Assembly (NCBI RefSeq): GCF_050611725.1
Contig: NZ_JBODJB010000001.1
Span: 2,480,001 to 2,544,000, forward strand
Reading direction: 5' to 3'
DNA from: Ferruginibacter sp050611725
Lineage (GTDB): Bacteria > Bacteroidota > Bacteroidia > Chitinophagales > Chitinophagaceae
DNA: 64,000 nt
Under the pieces are notes generated by a model. That model saw only the letters and a program-made list of their open reading frames with translations, was not told where the DNA came from and did no database searches. Shown here piece by piece: positions 25,811 to 34,038 of the stretch. Made by a program: the position numbers and the translations under genes. The stretch's first letter is position 1, and every line of letters begins with the position of its first letter.

Positions 25811-27127
25811 ATGAGATCATCTGTACACTTTTTTTATTCCCTTGTAATTTTTCTCTTTTCTTTTTGCAATAAAAGCATAGCACAATTTCGTCCGGCCGAT
25901 GAGCCGGCCCCCAAAGTAATGATCGCCGACGGTGAGAATGCACTGGAAATTACACCGTTGCACTCATTATTTAATAGTGTGTTGATAGAACCGATCAACC
26001 GCACAACCAACAAAGGACTGTCTACATCATTCTATTTATCCGATACATCTTTTTGGGCATTTTATACCAACTCAAGTGTTCGATTAACCATTAATGGTAA
26101 CGGCAATATTGTAACGCATACACCATTATTTGTAAATAATGCTGTTGAAGACAATAGCTCTGCTTTAAGAGTAAATGGGATCGTTAAAATTGATTCTGCG
26201 GTGTACATCCCCGGCGATACTAATTCCTTTATTTCTATCAACCATAGAGTAAAAAATATCTATGAAGATGCTGAAGATAGTATTTCGCCATATACCTGCA
26301 CACCAACTCATTGGGCCGATGGAACAAATCTTCCTGTATTCAGACTAAGACATCCTAAAAGCGTTTCAAATATGGTCAATAATCATATAAGTGCCGCTAG
26401 AGATTTCATGATCCTACCTTATGAATTTGGGACTGCTATTGAATTTAACGGCATCGTTGAATGTTGGGTTGGCGAATGGTCGGTACACAAAGGCATTAAT
26501 TATTATGATGTAGAGGGCAAAGGTAATGGCTGGGGCGGTGTAAGTTGGGTAGGCGATGATATTGATGGAGGTGGTGTACGAACCACTGCAAGAAATAATT
26601 TACAAGAAGGAGGCAATGTTGTTTATGGTGAAATTTCGGTTGAAAAATTCGGAGGTACTTCAAATGGCGATCTGAGATTACGTTTACCATCTACCAATAA
26701 TACATTCAACTTTGTGTATGGACCAAGAGGCAGTGAAAATATTATTGCAAAAGTTTCCAATCAAGGCCTGATCATTCCACTGATACCATCTCTTGATTCT
26801 GTTACGGCTCCTGAAAAAGCTCAACTTAGTTTTGACACTAGCGACAATCATTTAAAAATATACAATGGTACAGAGTGGGTTAACTTATCAAAGAATGAAT
26901 TGGTAACAGGTAGTTATATTACATCTTCTAATGGCCTGGATACTGTTTACACAATCCCTCACCAACTAAACAGCGTTCCATCATATTTCAATGTATTAGC
27001 CACCAGTGAGCATGCCGCCGGCATCAACTATGTAACTGCAGATGCTACTTCCATTACAATACATTATACAACCCCACCCCCCTCCGGCACATCCAATCTT
27101 TCATGGAATTGGCAAATAAAGAAATAA
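25811..27127 (+). CDS. Secreted tail-fibre-like protein of unknown function
   Basis: The 438-residue product has a signal peptide of about 24 residues ending SIAQ. The body is beta-rich, with segments such as SSALRVNGIVKIDSAVYI and QLSFDTSDNHLKIYNGTEWVNL (about residues 340-360). The latter is the recurring x-YNGTxWVxL motif of Bacteroidota tail-fibre-like secreted proteins. The C-terminal 80 residues (TVYTIPHQLNSVPSYFNVLATSEHAAG...LSWNWQIKK) look like a small beta-sandwich. Together with the glycine-rich protein at 22625 this suggests a family of fibrous surface proteins. No catalytic motif and no T9SS sorting domain seen. Confidence 0.72.
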   Translation: MRSSVHFFYSLVIFLFSFCNKSIAQFRPADEPAPKVMIADGENALEITPLHSLFNSVLIEPINRTTNKGLSTSFYLSDTSFWAFYTNSSVRLTINGNGNIVTHTPLFVNNAVEDNSSALRVNGIVKIDSAVYIPGDTNSFISINHRVKNIYEDAEDSISPYTCTPTHWADGTNLPVFRLRHPKSVSNMVNNHISAARDFMILPYEFGTAIEFNGIVECWVGEWSVHKGINYYDVEGKGNGWGGVSWVGDDIDGGGVRTTARNNLQEGGNVVYGEISVEKFGGTSNGDLRLRLPSTNNTFNFVYGPRGSENIIAKVSNQGLIIPLIPSLDSVTAPEKAQLSFDTSDNHLKIYNGTEWVNLSKNELVTGSYITSSNGLDTVYTIPHQLNSVPSYFNVLATSEHAAGINYVTADATSITIHYTTPPPSGTSNLSWNWQIKK

Positions 27128-27220
27128 ACATGGTCTTAGTAAATGTTTTGCCTTGTAACCTGTAAGCGAAAAAGCAGTTGCTTTATCTTTACAACATAAA
27201 ATAAATTTCAATATACTCAT

Positions 27221-27763
27221 ATGAAAAAAACAATGCTGAGCCTATTGGCTATTTCCGTGGTAATGATATCGTGCAATACTGCCAAAACCTATTTTACAAG
27301 CGATATACGTACAGCTGTTGAAAACAATCACCAACAATTGGAAAAAATTCAGTTTTATGCTGATCGTGATATTATTTTAACAAGAGAATTAACTACCGAC
27401 GAGACCAAAGTAAGTTCAGGAAAAGTAAAATTTGAAAATGGGCATTATACTCAGATCATCAAATTAAAAAAGAACACTCCCGGTGTTTGTACGGTGGTAA
27501 AAAATAATATTGTTGGTATATCCTTTGAACTTGGCAATAATAAACATCTTATATTCAGCAAACCCAAAAATGCAAAAACAGACGAGCCATATCGTTTACA
27601 GATAAGTAGCTGGTTAAAAGAAACTGCCATTGTTGAATACGAAGGAAAGAAATTTCAGGTGCAAGCAGATGGTGCCAATGCCGGCATTAAGATCAAAACA
27701 AGTCTTTTAAAGAAAGAAAAAACGGAAGAACGAGAAATGAAAGGCAGAACGATCCAAGATTAA
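27221..27763 (+). CDS. Lipoprotein of unknown function, 180 aa
   Basis: MKKTMLSLLAISVVMISCNTAK gives a lipobox with Cys18, so the mature protein is lipid-anchored. The remainder is a mixed domain rich in Lys with no motif I recognise; the C-terminus is strongly charged (KKEKTEEREMKGRTIQD). It is followed after 35 bases by the SirB1-like gene in the same direction. Confidence 0.75.
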   Translation: MKKTMLSLLAISVVMISCNTAKTYFTSDIRTAVENNHQQLEKIQFYADRDIILTRELTTDETKVSSGKVKFENGHYTQIIKLKKNTPGVCTVVKNNIVGISFELGNNKHLIFSKPKNAKTDEPYRLQISSWLKETAIVEYEGKKFQVQADGANAGIKIKTSLLKKEKTEEREMKGRTIQD

Positions 27764-27798
27764 GGGTAAAGAAAGTTTATCACATTGGTGGAAAATTA

Positions 27799-28719
27799 TT
27801 GCTTTATAATTCAAAGTTGTTTGACGAAATTCATTTAAAATTATTCCTTTTGTTAGAAAACAAAGAAATATCGGCCTTATTTCATTTGATAGATGATCCC
27901 GATGAGGAAGTCTACAATACCGTAAGCGACAAACTGATCTCATTTGGGAAAGACATCATTCCTAACCTTGAAGACCTTTGGGAAAACACAGGCAACGAAG
28001 AAATACAAGAACGAATAGAATCCCTTATTCATAAACTTCATTTTAAAGATCTTACTGCAGATTTTGAGAACTGGAAGAACGGCGATTGCAATTTGTTAGA
28101 TGGCGCTTTATTAGTAGCAAGATACCATTACCCTGAAATGCAGACCAGTCTTGTATTGCAGGAGATAGAAAAATTGCGTAGGAATATCTGGCTGGAGCTC
28201 AATCGCTATCTTACGCCGCTCGAGCAAATAACGGTTTTTACAAGCATCTTCTACAATTATTATAAACAACAAGGTATTGAGATCGCTTACACACATCCTG
28301 AAGATTTTCTGATCAACAAAACACTGGAAACTAAAAAAGGGAATGTCATCAGTAACGGTATCGTATACCTTATTTTATGCGATTTGTTAGACATTCCCGT
28401 AAAAGCCATTAATATTCCACGTCAGTTCATTTTGGCGCATTTCGATCCGCAATATGAGATCATGAATCCGATCTCACACAATTCGGAAAAAATATTATTT
28501 TATATCGATCCTTTAAACGGACAAGTATATTCGCACAAAGATGTTGAAAATTATTTCAAAAGAATATCCGTACCTCCTACAACATCTTACTTTAAACCAT
28601 TGAGTAATAAACGCATCATTCAATTTTTACTCGAAGAACTTAGTAAATGTTTCGATAATGACCGCAATCGTTATAAAATGAATGAATTATTATTACTTGT
28701 AAATTTATTAGAAGAATGA
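27799..28719 (+). CDS. SirB1 / transglutaminase-like family protein
   Basis: A 306-residue cytoplasmic protein. N-terminal helical repeats (HLIDDPDEEVYNTVSDKLISFG) precede the SirB1 core: DGALLVARYHYPEM, FYNYYKQQGI, SNGIVYLILCDLLDIPVKAINIPRQFILAH, YFKRISV. The fold is transglutaminase-like, but the Cys normally expected at the catalytic position is replaced (SNGIVY), as in many non-enzymatic SirB1 proteins. The start is a TTG at 27799; no better in-frame start exists nearby, so the exact N-terminus is uncertain. Its stop overlaps the next start as ATGA, indicating translational coupling. Confidence 0.82.
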   Translation: MLYNSKLFDEIHLKLFLLLENKEISALFHLIDDPDEEVYNTVSDKLISFGKDIIPNLEDLWENTGNEEIQERIESLIHKLHFKDLTADFENWKNGDCNLLDGALLVARYHYPEMQTSLVLQEIEKLRRNIWLELNRYLTPLEQITVFTSIFYNYYKQQGIEIAYTHPEDFLINKTLETKKGNVISNGIVYLILCDLLDIPVKAINIPRQFILAHFDPQYEIMNPISHNSEKILFYIDPLNGQVYSHKDVENYFKRISVPPTTSYFKPLSNKRIIQFLLEELSKCFDNDRNRYKMNELLLLVNLLEE

Positions 28720-29021
28720 TCTATCACGTGGTTACCGACGACGAATGGCAAAGTGCTGTTGCACAAGGATTTTACGAATCTCCATCTCTGGCAATAGAAG
28801 GCTTTATACATACCTGCACAATGGAACAATTAAAAGGGGTACTGGAAAGGTATTATAAAAACAAGACAAATCTTTTACTACTTTATATTGATGAGACAAA
28901 GCTTGATGCTGAATTGAAATATGAGTTATCACCTTCTATTCAGGAACATTTTCCTCATATCTACGGACAATTAAATATTGATGCAGTTATTAAAGTAACA
29001 CCTATAGAACAGGCGCTTTAA
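28716..29021 (+). CDS. DUF952 family protein
   Basis: A 101-residue protein with the family's IYHVVTDDEWQSA start, GFIHTCTMEQLKGVLERYY middle and HFPHIYGQLNIDAVIKV end. DUF952 proteins share a fold with glutathione-S-transferase-like or ADP-ribose binding domains and have conserved His residues, but no activity is established. Start overlaps the previous stop by 4 bases; stop overlaps the convergent arsR-like gene by 4 bases. Confidence 0.88.
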   Translation: MIYHVVTDDEWQSAVAQGFYESPSLAIEGFIHTCTMEQLKGVLERYYKNKTNLLLLYIDETKLDAELKYELSPSIQEHFPHIYGQLNIDAVIKVTPIEQAL

Positions 29022-29308
29022 ACAATAGAGAATTTTTCGAGGAAGACACTCACTCTTTTAAAATTATCTTTATTTAAAGTAATGATCTGATTACGGCCTT
29101 TCTTTTTACAATCGATCAACGTACTTTCACTTAATAGTTTGATGTGGTGAGAGCAGGTTGGTTGAGACAATCCTGTTAAGCTCTGTACATCACTACAGCA
29201 CATTTCACCTTTGGCGTGAATTTCCTGAAGAATAGAAAGCCTGCACGGATCAGCAATGGCATTCATTGCCTTTTCAATAAACTTAATATCGCTTTTATGA
29301 GTAGTCAT
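29018..29308 (-). CDS. ArsR/SmtB-family transcriptional repressor
   Basis: The 96-residue winged helix-turn-helix protein shows the family pattern CRLSILQEIHAKGEMCCSDV then SQPTCSHHIKLLSESTLID (recognition helix) and KKGRNQIITL (wing). The EMCCSDV segment sits where metal-sensing members carry ELCVCDL, so a metal- or thiol-responsive site is possible. It is divergent from ogt, with 68 bases between the starts, so it may control itself and ogt. Confidence 0.9.
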   Translation of the reverse strand: MTTHKSDIKFIEKAMNAIADPCRLSILQEIHAKGEMCCSDVQSLTGLSQPTCSHHIKLLSESTLIDCKKKGRNQIITLNKDNFKRVSVFLEKFSIV

Positions 29309-29376
29309 TCAAAGCTGTAAAGAAATTGTATTTTTTTTACAGGTCAAAATAAATCTCAGTAATTTTATATTCATCA

Positions 29377-29889
29377 ATGCAAGATTATTCTACATATTAC
29401 GCTTCTCCCCTAGGTGTACTTGAAATAAGGTCTGATGGCACCTCAATTACAGCGATACTATTTACCAATACCGAAAAGGGAAACAAGGTAGATGAATCCA
29501 CAATTCAGCTCAATACCTCAGATGTTGAAGTATTAAAGTTGTGCATTACTCAGTTAGATGAATATTTTTCAGGGAAAAGAAAAGTGTTTGATTTTCCAAT
29601 AGATCAGAAAGGTACAGATTTTCAAAAAGAAGTATGGCAAAAGCTTACTAGTATCCCTTACGGAAATACTATCAGTTATTTGGATCTAAGTAAAAAGATA
29701 GGCAACCCTAAAGCAATAAGAGCAGTTGGTACAGCAAACGGAAGCAACCATATAGCCATTGCTGTTCCATGCCACAGGGTGATAGGCAGCAATGGTGAGT
29801 TAACCGGATATGCCGGAGATCTGTGGCGTAAAAAATGGCTGCTGGAGCATGAAGGAAAATTTGAGAACGGATTGCAGACCTTATTTTAG
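29377..29889 (+). CDS. ogt: Methylated-DNA-[protein]-cysteine S-methyltransferase
   Basis: A 170-residue suicide DNA-repair protein that takes methyl groups from O6-methylguanine onto its own cysteine. The active site is PCHRVIG (about residues 131-137), preceded by the helix-turn-helix IPYGNTISYLDLSKKIGNPKAIRAVGTANGSN that inserts into DNA. Length is that of Ogt. Divergent from the ArsR gene; its 3' end overlaps the convergent cdd by 9 bases. Confidence 0.95.
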   Translation: MQDYSTYYASPLGVLEIRSDGTSITAILFTNTEKGNKVDESTIQLNTSDVEVLKLCITQLDEYFSGKRKVFDFPIDQKGTDFQKEVWQKLTSIPYGNTISYLDLSKKIGNPKAIRAVGTANGSNHIAIAVPCHRVIGSNGELTGYAGDLWRKKWLLEHEGKFENGLQTLF

Positions 29890-30366
29890 ATCATCACCAC
29901 CGAAAGACAATGGCAGTAATTGACTTGCCTGTTCTATAACAAAAACCTCTCCGTCCATTCCACTTAAAATAAGTCTCATCGGACTTTTAGTACGATTCTC
30001 ATATTCTACCAAGGCTTGTCTACACATACCACATGGCGAAACAGGCTTGTTACTTTCACCGTTAATATTATGATAGGCAATGGCCATTGTATCAATCGCT
30101 ACATTCGGAAACAGTGTTCCCAATGCCGAGAGTAATGCTCTTTCTGCACAAATACCTACCGGATAAGAAGCATTCTCCTGATTTGTTCCGGTCACTATTT
30201 CTCCATTTGTAAGTTTAGCGACAGCGCTTACATGAAAGTTGGAATATGGCGCATAGGCAATTTTCGTTATCTCTCTTGCTTTTAATAAAAGCGCTGCATC
30301 CGACTTCGAAAGTTGTGCTTCAGAGTCATACACTTCAAACACAAATTGATTTACTTTCTTTTCCAT
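29881..30366 (-). CDS. cdd: Cytidine deaminase
   Basis: The 161-residue zinc enzyme converts cytidine and deoxycytidine to uridine forms in pyrimidine salvage. Zinc ligands and the catalytic Glu lie in GICAERALLSALG (Cys-Ala-Glu) and in PCGMCRQALVEY (Cys-x2-Cys). The N-terminal YAPYSNFHVSAVA and TGTNQENASYPVG are substrate-binding blocks. Homotetrameric type by size. It is separated from lepB by a terminator. Confidence 0.96.
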   Translation of the reverse strand: MEKKVNQFVFEVYDSEAQLSKSDAALLLKAREITKIAYAPYSNFHVSAVAKLTNGEIVTGTNQENASYPVGICAERALLSALGTLFPNVAIDTMAIAYHNINGESNKPVSPCGMCRQALVEYENRTKSPMRLILSGMDGEVFVIEQASQLLPLSFGGDDLK

Positions 30367-30383
30367 GAAAAATTTATTTAGAT

Positions 30384-30414
30384 AAAAAATCCTCTCAACA
30401 TTTCTGTTGAGAGG
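30384..30414 (-). terminator. Intrinsic terminator after lepB
   Basis: A 10-bp perfect stem CCTCTCAACA-tttc-TGTTGAGAGG followed on the minus strand by a T run. It lies between the lepB stop and the cdd start. Confidence 0.85.
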
Positions 30415-30458
30415 ACATCCATTATTATAAAGTTACATATTAAACTTAAAAAGTCAAA

Positions 30459-32048
30459 TTATTTTATCCAATTGAAAATACGCTTCCAACGAGGCCCCTT
30501 TTCCCAACTGAACCATATCAAAGATGCTTTACCTACAATATGATCTTCAGGTACAAATCCCCAAAAACGGCTATCCTGCGATTTGTGACGGTTATCACCC
30601 ATCATCCAGTAATAATCCATTTTAAATGTATAACGATCAGCTTGTTTGCCGTTGATAAAAACTTTACCGTCACGTTCTTCCCATTGATTACCCTCATAAA
30701 CACTTATTACTCTTTTATAAAGATTAATGTTATATGCATCGAGGTTTATTGAAGCTCCTTTTTTGGGTACCCACAAACCTGCTCCGCCAAAATTATCGGT
30801 TGTCCAGCCATTTGTGATCCCTGTGTAACAGAATGGATATGTTCTGTGGTTATTATCCTCAGGAATACGGGTAATAGATTCAACTCCCGGTATTTTTTTC
30901 AATAATGCCACTTCGTTATTACTAAGATTAAGGATGTATTCATTTGCAACGGCGCTAGTATTATAATCATTAGCTCCCGATTCTTTTTCTGTTGTATTGA
31001 TATGGATACCTGCTTCTGTTAATGTTGCTTCATCAAGCATTGTTTTAGATCTTACAACATAAAAAGTTGTAGTGTTTGTAAATTCAGATGGCTTTCCATT
31101 AATATACAAAGTTCCGTCTACCACTTTCAAAACATCACCTGCAACGGCAACACAACGTTTCACATAATTTTCTCTTTTATCAACGGGTCTTGTTATAATT
31201 GTATAATTATTTTCCATGTATGCCCTTGCCTTCTCTCTACTTAAGCCTGCTAACTGTAAAGAGTCAGTCATAGTACCTTCCGCTCTCATTTGTGTAAAGT
31301 ATTCAACTTCAGCACCTCTTAACATATCATAATATGGTTGTTCTGAGTCGAATTCTCTCGTAAGTGTATCTCCACCCGGGAAATTAAATACCACTACGTC
31401 ATTGCGTTTTACAGGAGAGGCAAACCATCTTGTATAAGGAATGTGCACCCAGTCTAAGTATGCTTTGCTATTAACTACCGGCAATGTATGATGTACAAAT
31501 GGCATTGCTATTGGTGTGTTGGGAATTCTGGGGCCGTAAGCCGATTTACTCACAAAAAGAAAATCATTGATCAATAAGGTTTTCTCCATTGAGCTAGTTG
31601 GGATCGTATATGCTTCAAACACAAAAGTTCTGATCAATGTTGCTGCCACTACAGCAAAAGCGGCAGCATCTATCCATTCTCTTGCTGCTGATTTTTTGTA
31701 ATTTTTCACAACGATCTCTCCTGCAAATTTTTCATTCTTGCTAAAACCCAAATATGGAAAATAAACAAATGGCAATAACACTGTAGCTGCATGATGCCAA
31801 AAACCGAATCTTCCGAAATGCTCTACAAATTTGATACAGATCCATATTGTTATGAATTGACCGGCAATTGGTATCAATTGTAAAAAGAACCAAAACTTAT
31901 TCAATTTGATCTTATCAACTATACACCAGGTATTATATAAAGGAATAAAAGCTTTCCATCCTTCAATGCCCGCTTTTTTAAACATTCCATACATGCCTAT
32001 ATGCCAACCTAGTGCTGCTAAAATAAAAATGATCAACCCTATACTCAT
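30459..32048 (-). CDS. lepB: Signal peptidase I, long Bacteroidota form
   Basis: A 529-residue inner-membrane peptidase that removes type I signal peptides. Residues 1-105 hold several membrane segments with the DUF5684-like WKAFIPLYNTWCI block. The peptidase follows, with the catalytic Ser153 in IPTSSMEKTL and the general base Lys297 in YVKRCVAVAGD. GDNRHKSQDSRFWGFVP closes the domain. A large insertion (about residues 165-290 and 310-440) makes it about twice the size of typical LepB, as usual in this phylum. It is the only signal peptidase seen here and would process the many exported proteins of the window. Confidence 0.95.
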   Translation of the reverse strand: MSIGLIIFILAALGWHIGMYGMFKKAGIEGWKAFIPLYNTWCIVDKIKLNKFWFFLQLIPIAGQFITIWICIKFVEHFGRFGFWHHAATVLLPFVYFPYLGFSKNEKFAGEIVVKNYKKSAAREWIDAAAFAVVAATLIRTFVFEAYTIPTSSMEKTLLINDFLFVSKSAYGPRIPNTPIAMPFVHHTLPVVNSKAYLDWVHIPYTRWFASPVKRNDVVVFNFPGGDTLTREFDSEQPYYDMLRGAEVEYFTQMRAEGTMTDSLQLAGLSREKARAYMENNYTIITRPVDKRENYVKRCVAVAGDVLKVVDGTLYINGKPSEFTNTTTFYVVRSKTMLDEATLTEAGIHINTTEKESGANDYNTSAVANEYILNLSNNEVALLKKIPGVESITRIPEDNNHRTYPFCYTGITNGWTTDNFGGAGLWVPKKGASINLDAYNINLYKRVISVYEGNQWEERDGKVFINGKQADRYTFKMDYYWMMGDNRHKSQDSRFWGFVPEDHIVGKASLIWFSWEKGPRWKRIFNWIK

Positions 32049-32149
32049 ACTAAAAATTTAATTGTGCCAAAAGTACCATATTAAACGGAAACGATAGTTA
32101 CCAGTGTAAAATTGTTTAAAAATGTTTAACAACAGCAACCGTTCATAAT

Positions 32150-32186
32150 AAAAAAGTCCCGACCGCATAAGGAATGCAATCGGGAC
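32150..32186 (-). terminator. Intrinsic terminator after the 32.2-kb T9SS cargo gene
   Basis: Stem GTCCCGA / TCGGGAC with a 17-base loop that can itself pair partly (GCAT / ATGC); followed on the minus strand by TTTTTT. Confidence 0.75.
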
Positions 32187-32230
32187 AATCAAAACCCTGA
32201 AAACCTAGTTTATAAGGGCAATTTGTTTTA

Positions 32231-33631
32231 TTAGTTAACTACTACTCTTTTCGTAACCACTCTTACGTCGCTTTGATTTGTTAACCTGATAAAATAAACG
32301 CCTTTTTGTAATCCTTTAATATCCAGAGAACCATTATTCAGGTTAGAATAGTTTCTTACTATTCTTCCGGATACATCAGTAATGTTTATGCTTGATTGAG
32401 ATGGAATATCAGTTATAACAATTTTAGAAGCGCCATTGCTTGGGTTAGGATAAACTGTAAAGTCAGCCGTTGTTCCAAACCCTTTTACAACTTTAATATC
32501 GCTAAAACGGAATGAACCATCGTTTTCAACAGTTTTAACTCTATATTCAGTGAATGTAGTTGATGTATTATTATCGATATAGCTATATACGCTACCGTTA
32601 GCATTGTTCTTTGCAGATACAGATGCAATCGTTACAAAATCGTTACCAACTTTTTTCTGAATTTCAAATCTGTTTACATTGCTTTCAGTAGCTGTTTTCC
32701 AGTTTAAAGTAACTGCACTGTTTTTACGAACGGTACTGAAATCGGCAAGTAATACCGGTAATAATCCACAACCATTGTCCATTCTTGTAATAACAGTGTT
32801 AGTTAAACCTGTAGCAGAAACTACTGCGAATAGAGCTCTTTGAGCAGTTGGGTTAGTTGAATTACCATCATAATTTTGAGCTCCTGATTGGTAAGGTGCG
32901 CCTGCTTGTGCAGCCCAAGCTACATCATCAGAAACCAACACATCTGTATTAATATCAAGAATACCGTCTCCATTATCTCTGTACACATCGTAAGTACCAG
33001 TTAATCCAGGAGCAGGAGTTACAGTTGTAATAACCAAACTATATTTTCTTGGATTCTGACAAAGAATAGAACCTACAGCCTGAGGATCATTTGCTATAAA
33101 AGTAAGACCAGTGTTAACGCAGTGTACCACATTATCCGGGTTAGCTTGAGATGACCAAACATCTGCAGTAAATGATTGAGCAGTACTGCAACCACCTGTT
33201 GGAGTCAACAAAGAAACTCCTGTAATGATGTATTTGTCAAAAGCTGCACCCTCAATTCTAGTAAGTGTTAATCCTGCATATTGAACTGTTACGCCATTAT
33301 CAGTAGGATAACCATTGAATAATGCAGCAATCGGAGCTGCACGTTGATCAATAACAATATTAGCGGCAGTAGCTGCCAGATCGGAAGCTTTAGGCGCTTT
33401 GCTATAATTAAAATTAGCATAGGTGCTTGTTGGCCAAATGTGGATGTTAACCCATTTGTTACCACCATTGTGTGTTAAATCAAAACTTAGATCAACATTA
33501 ATAAGACATCCTCCGCCTTGAGGTATAGAGGAATTAAGTTTAACACCGACATTTGTTACGGTACATTGTGCTTTTACGTTAGTAAAAGAAATCACAAAGA
33601 GGCTGGCTAGCAGCAGTAAGTAAGATTTCAT
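32231..33631 (-). CDS. Secreted T9SS type A cargo protein
   Basis: I choose the ATG at 33631 (MKSYLLLLASLFVISFTNVKAQ signal peptide) over the longer frame from 33742; the product is 466 residues. The N-terminal 270 residues are beta-rich with several Cys and no recognised family. About 290-385 look like an Ig/fibronectin-type domain (LNWKTATESNVNRFEIQKK...YRVKTVENDGSFRFSDI). The last 75 residues (FTVYPNPSNGASKIVITD...ITDVSGRIV...LQKGVYFIRLTNQ) form a canonical T9SS type A sorting domain. The protein should cross the outer membrane through T9SS and be released or anchored. Confidence 0.85.
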   Translation of the reverse strand: MKSYLLLLASLFVISFTNVKAQCTVTNVGVKLNSSIPQGGGCLINVDLSFDLTHNGGNKWVNIHIWPTSTYANFNYSKAPKASDLAATAANIVIDQRAAPIAALFNGYPTDNGVTVQYAGLTLTRIEGAAFDKYIITGVSLLTPTGGCSTAQSFTADVWSSQANPDNVVHCVNTGLTFIANDPQAVGSILCQNPRKYSLVITTVTPAPGLTGTYDVYRDNGDGILDINTDVLVSDDVAWAAQAGAPYQSGAQNYDGNSTNPTAQRALFAVVSATGLTNTVITRMDNGCGLLPVLLADFSTVRKNSAVTLNWKTATESNVNRFEIQKKVGNDFVTIASVSAKNNANGSVYSYIDNNTSTTFTEYRVKTVENDGSFRFSDIKVVKGFGTTADFTVYPNPSNGASKIVITDIPSQSSINITDVSGRIVRNYSNLNNGSLDIKGLQKGVYFIRLTNQSDVRVVTKRVVVN

Positions 33632-34038
33632 TTTTTTTTGTTTAGAGGTTAAAAGGGAAAAACAGGGTTGTTTTAAATTCGAAAAAGAGGTACTGATATT
33701 CTTATATTGAATATTAATTGTAGAGGTAAAATTTGTCTTCATCTTCAGGTTTGTTTAAATGACAGAATAAGGGTATAAGTCTGAAGGATGATGGAGGATA
33801 AACATACCGGAGGATCAAAAATACCGGCGAGGAAAGTTCATAGGGATTAGAGGGAAAAAAGAGACCAAAACCGTTTTACAATAAAATCAGCTTTCGTACG
33901 TCAATAACGTAAAGCTATAATTTTTATTGTTTTTTTGGTAAAAAAAAATTTAATTTTTTTTAAAATAATATGCAAACCATTTATAATCATTAACATAGGC
34001 TTCAAAAAAAAATCTTCATTTTATTAACAAGTATAAGC
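33632..34038. other. 407-bp AT-rich gap between two T9SS cargo genes
   Basis: No gene on either strand. Long A and T tracts occur around 33930-33965. It should hold the 3' end of the larger cargo gene's transcript and the promoter of the smaller one, but I see no convincing -33/-7 pair or terminator stem. Confidence 0.4.
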
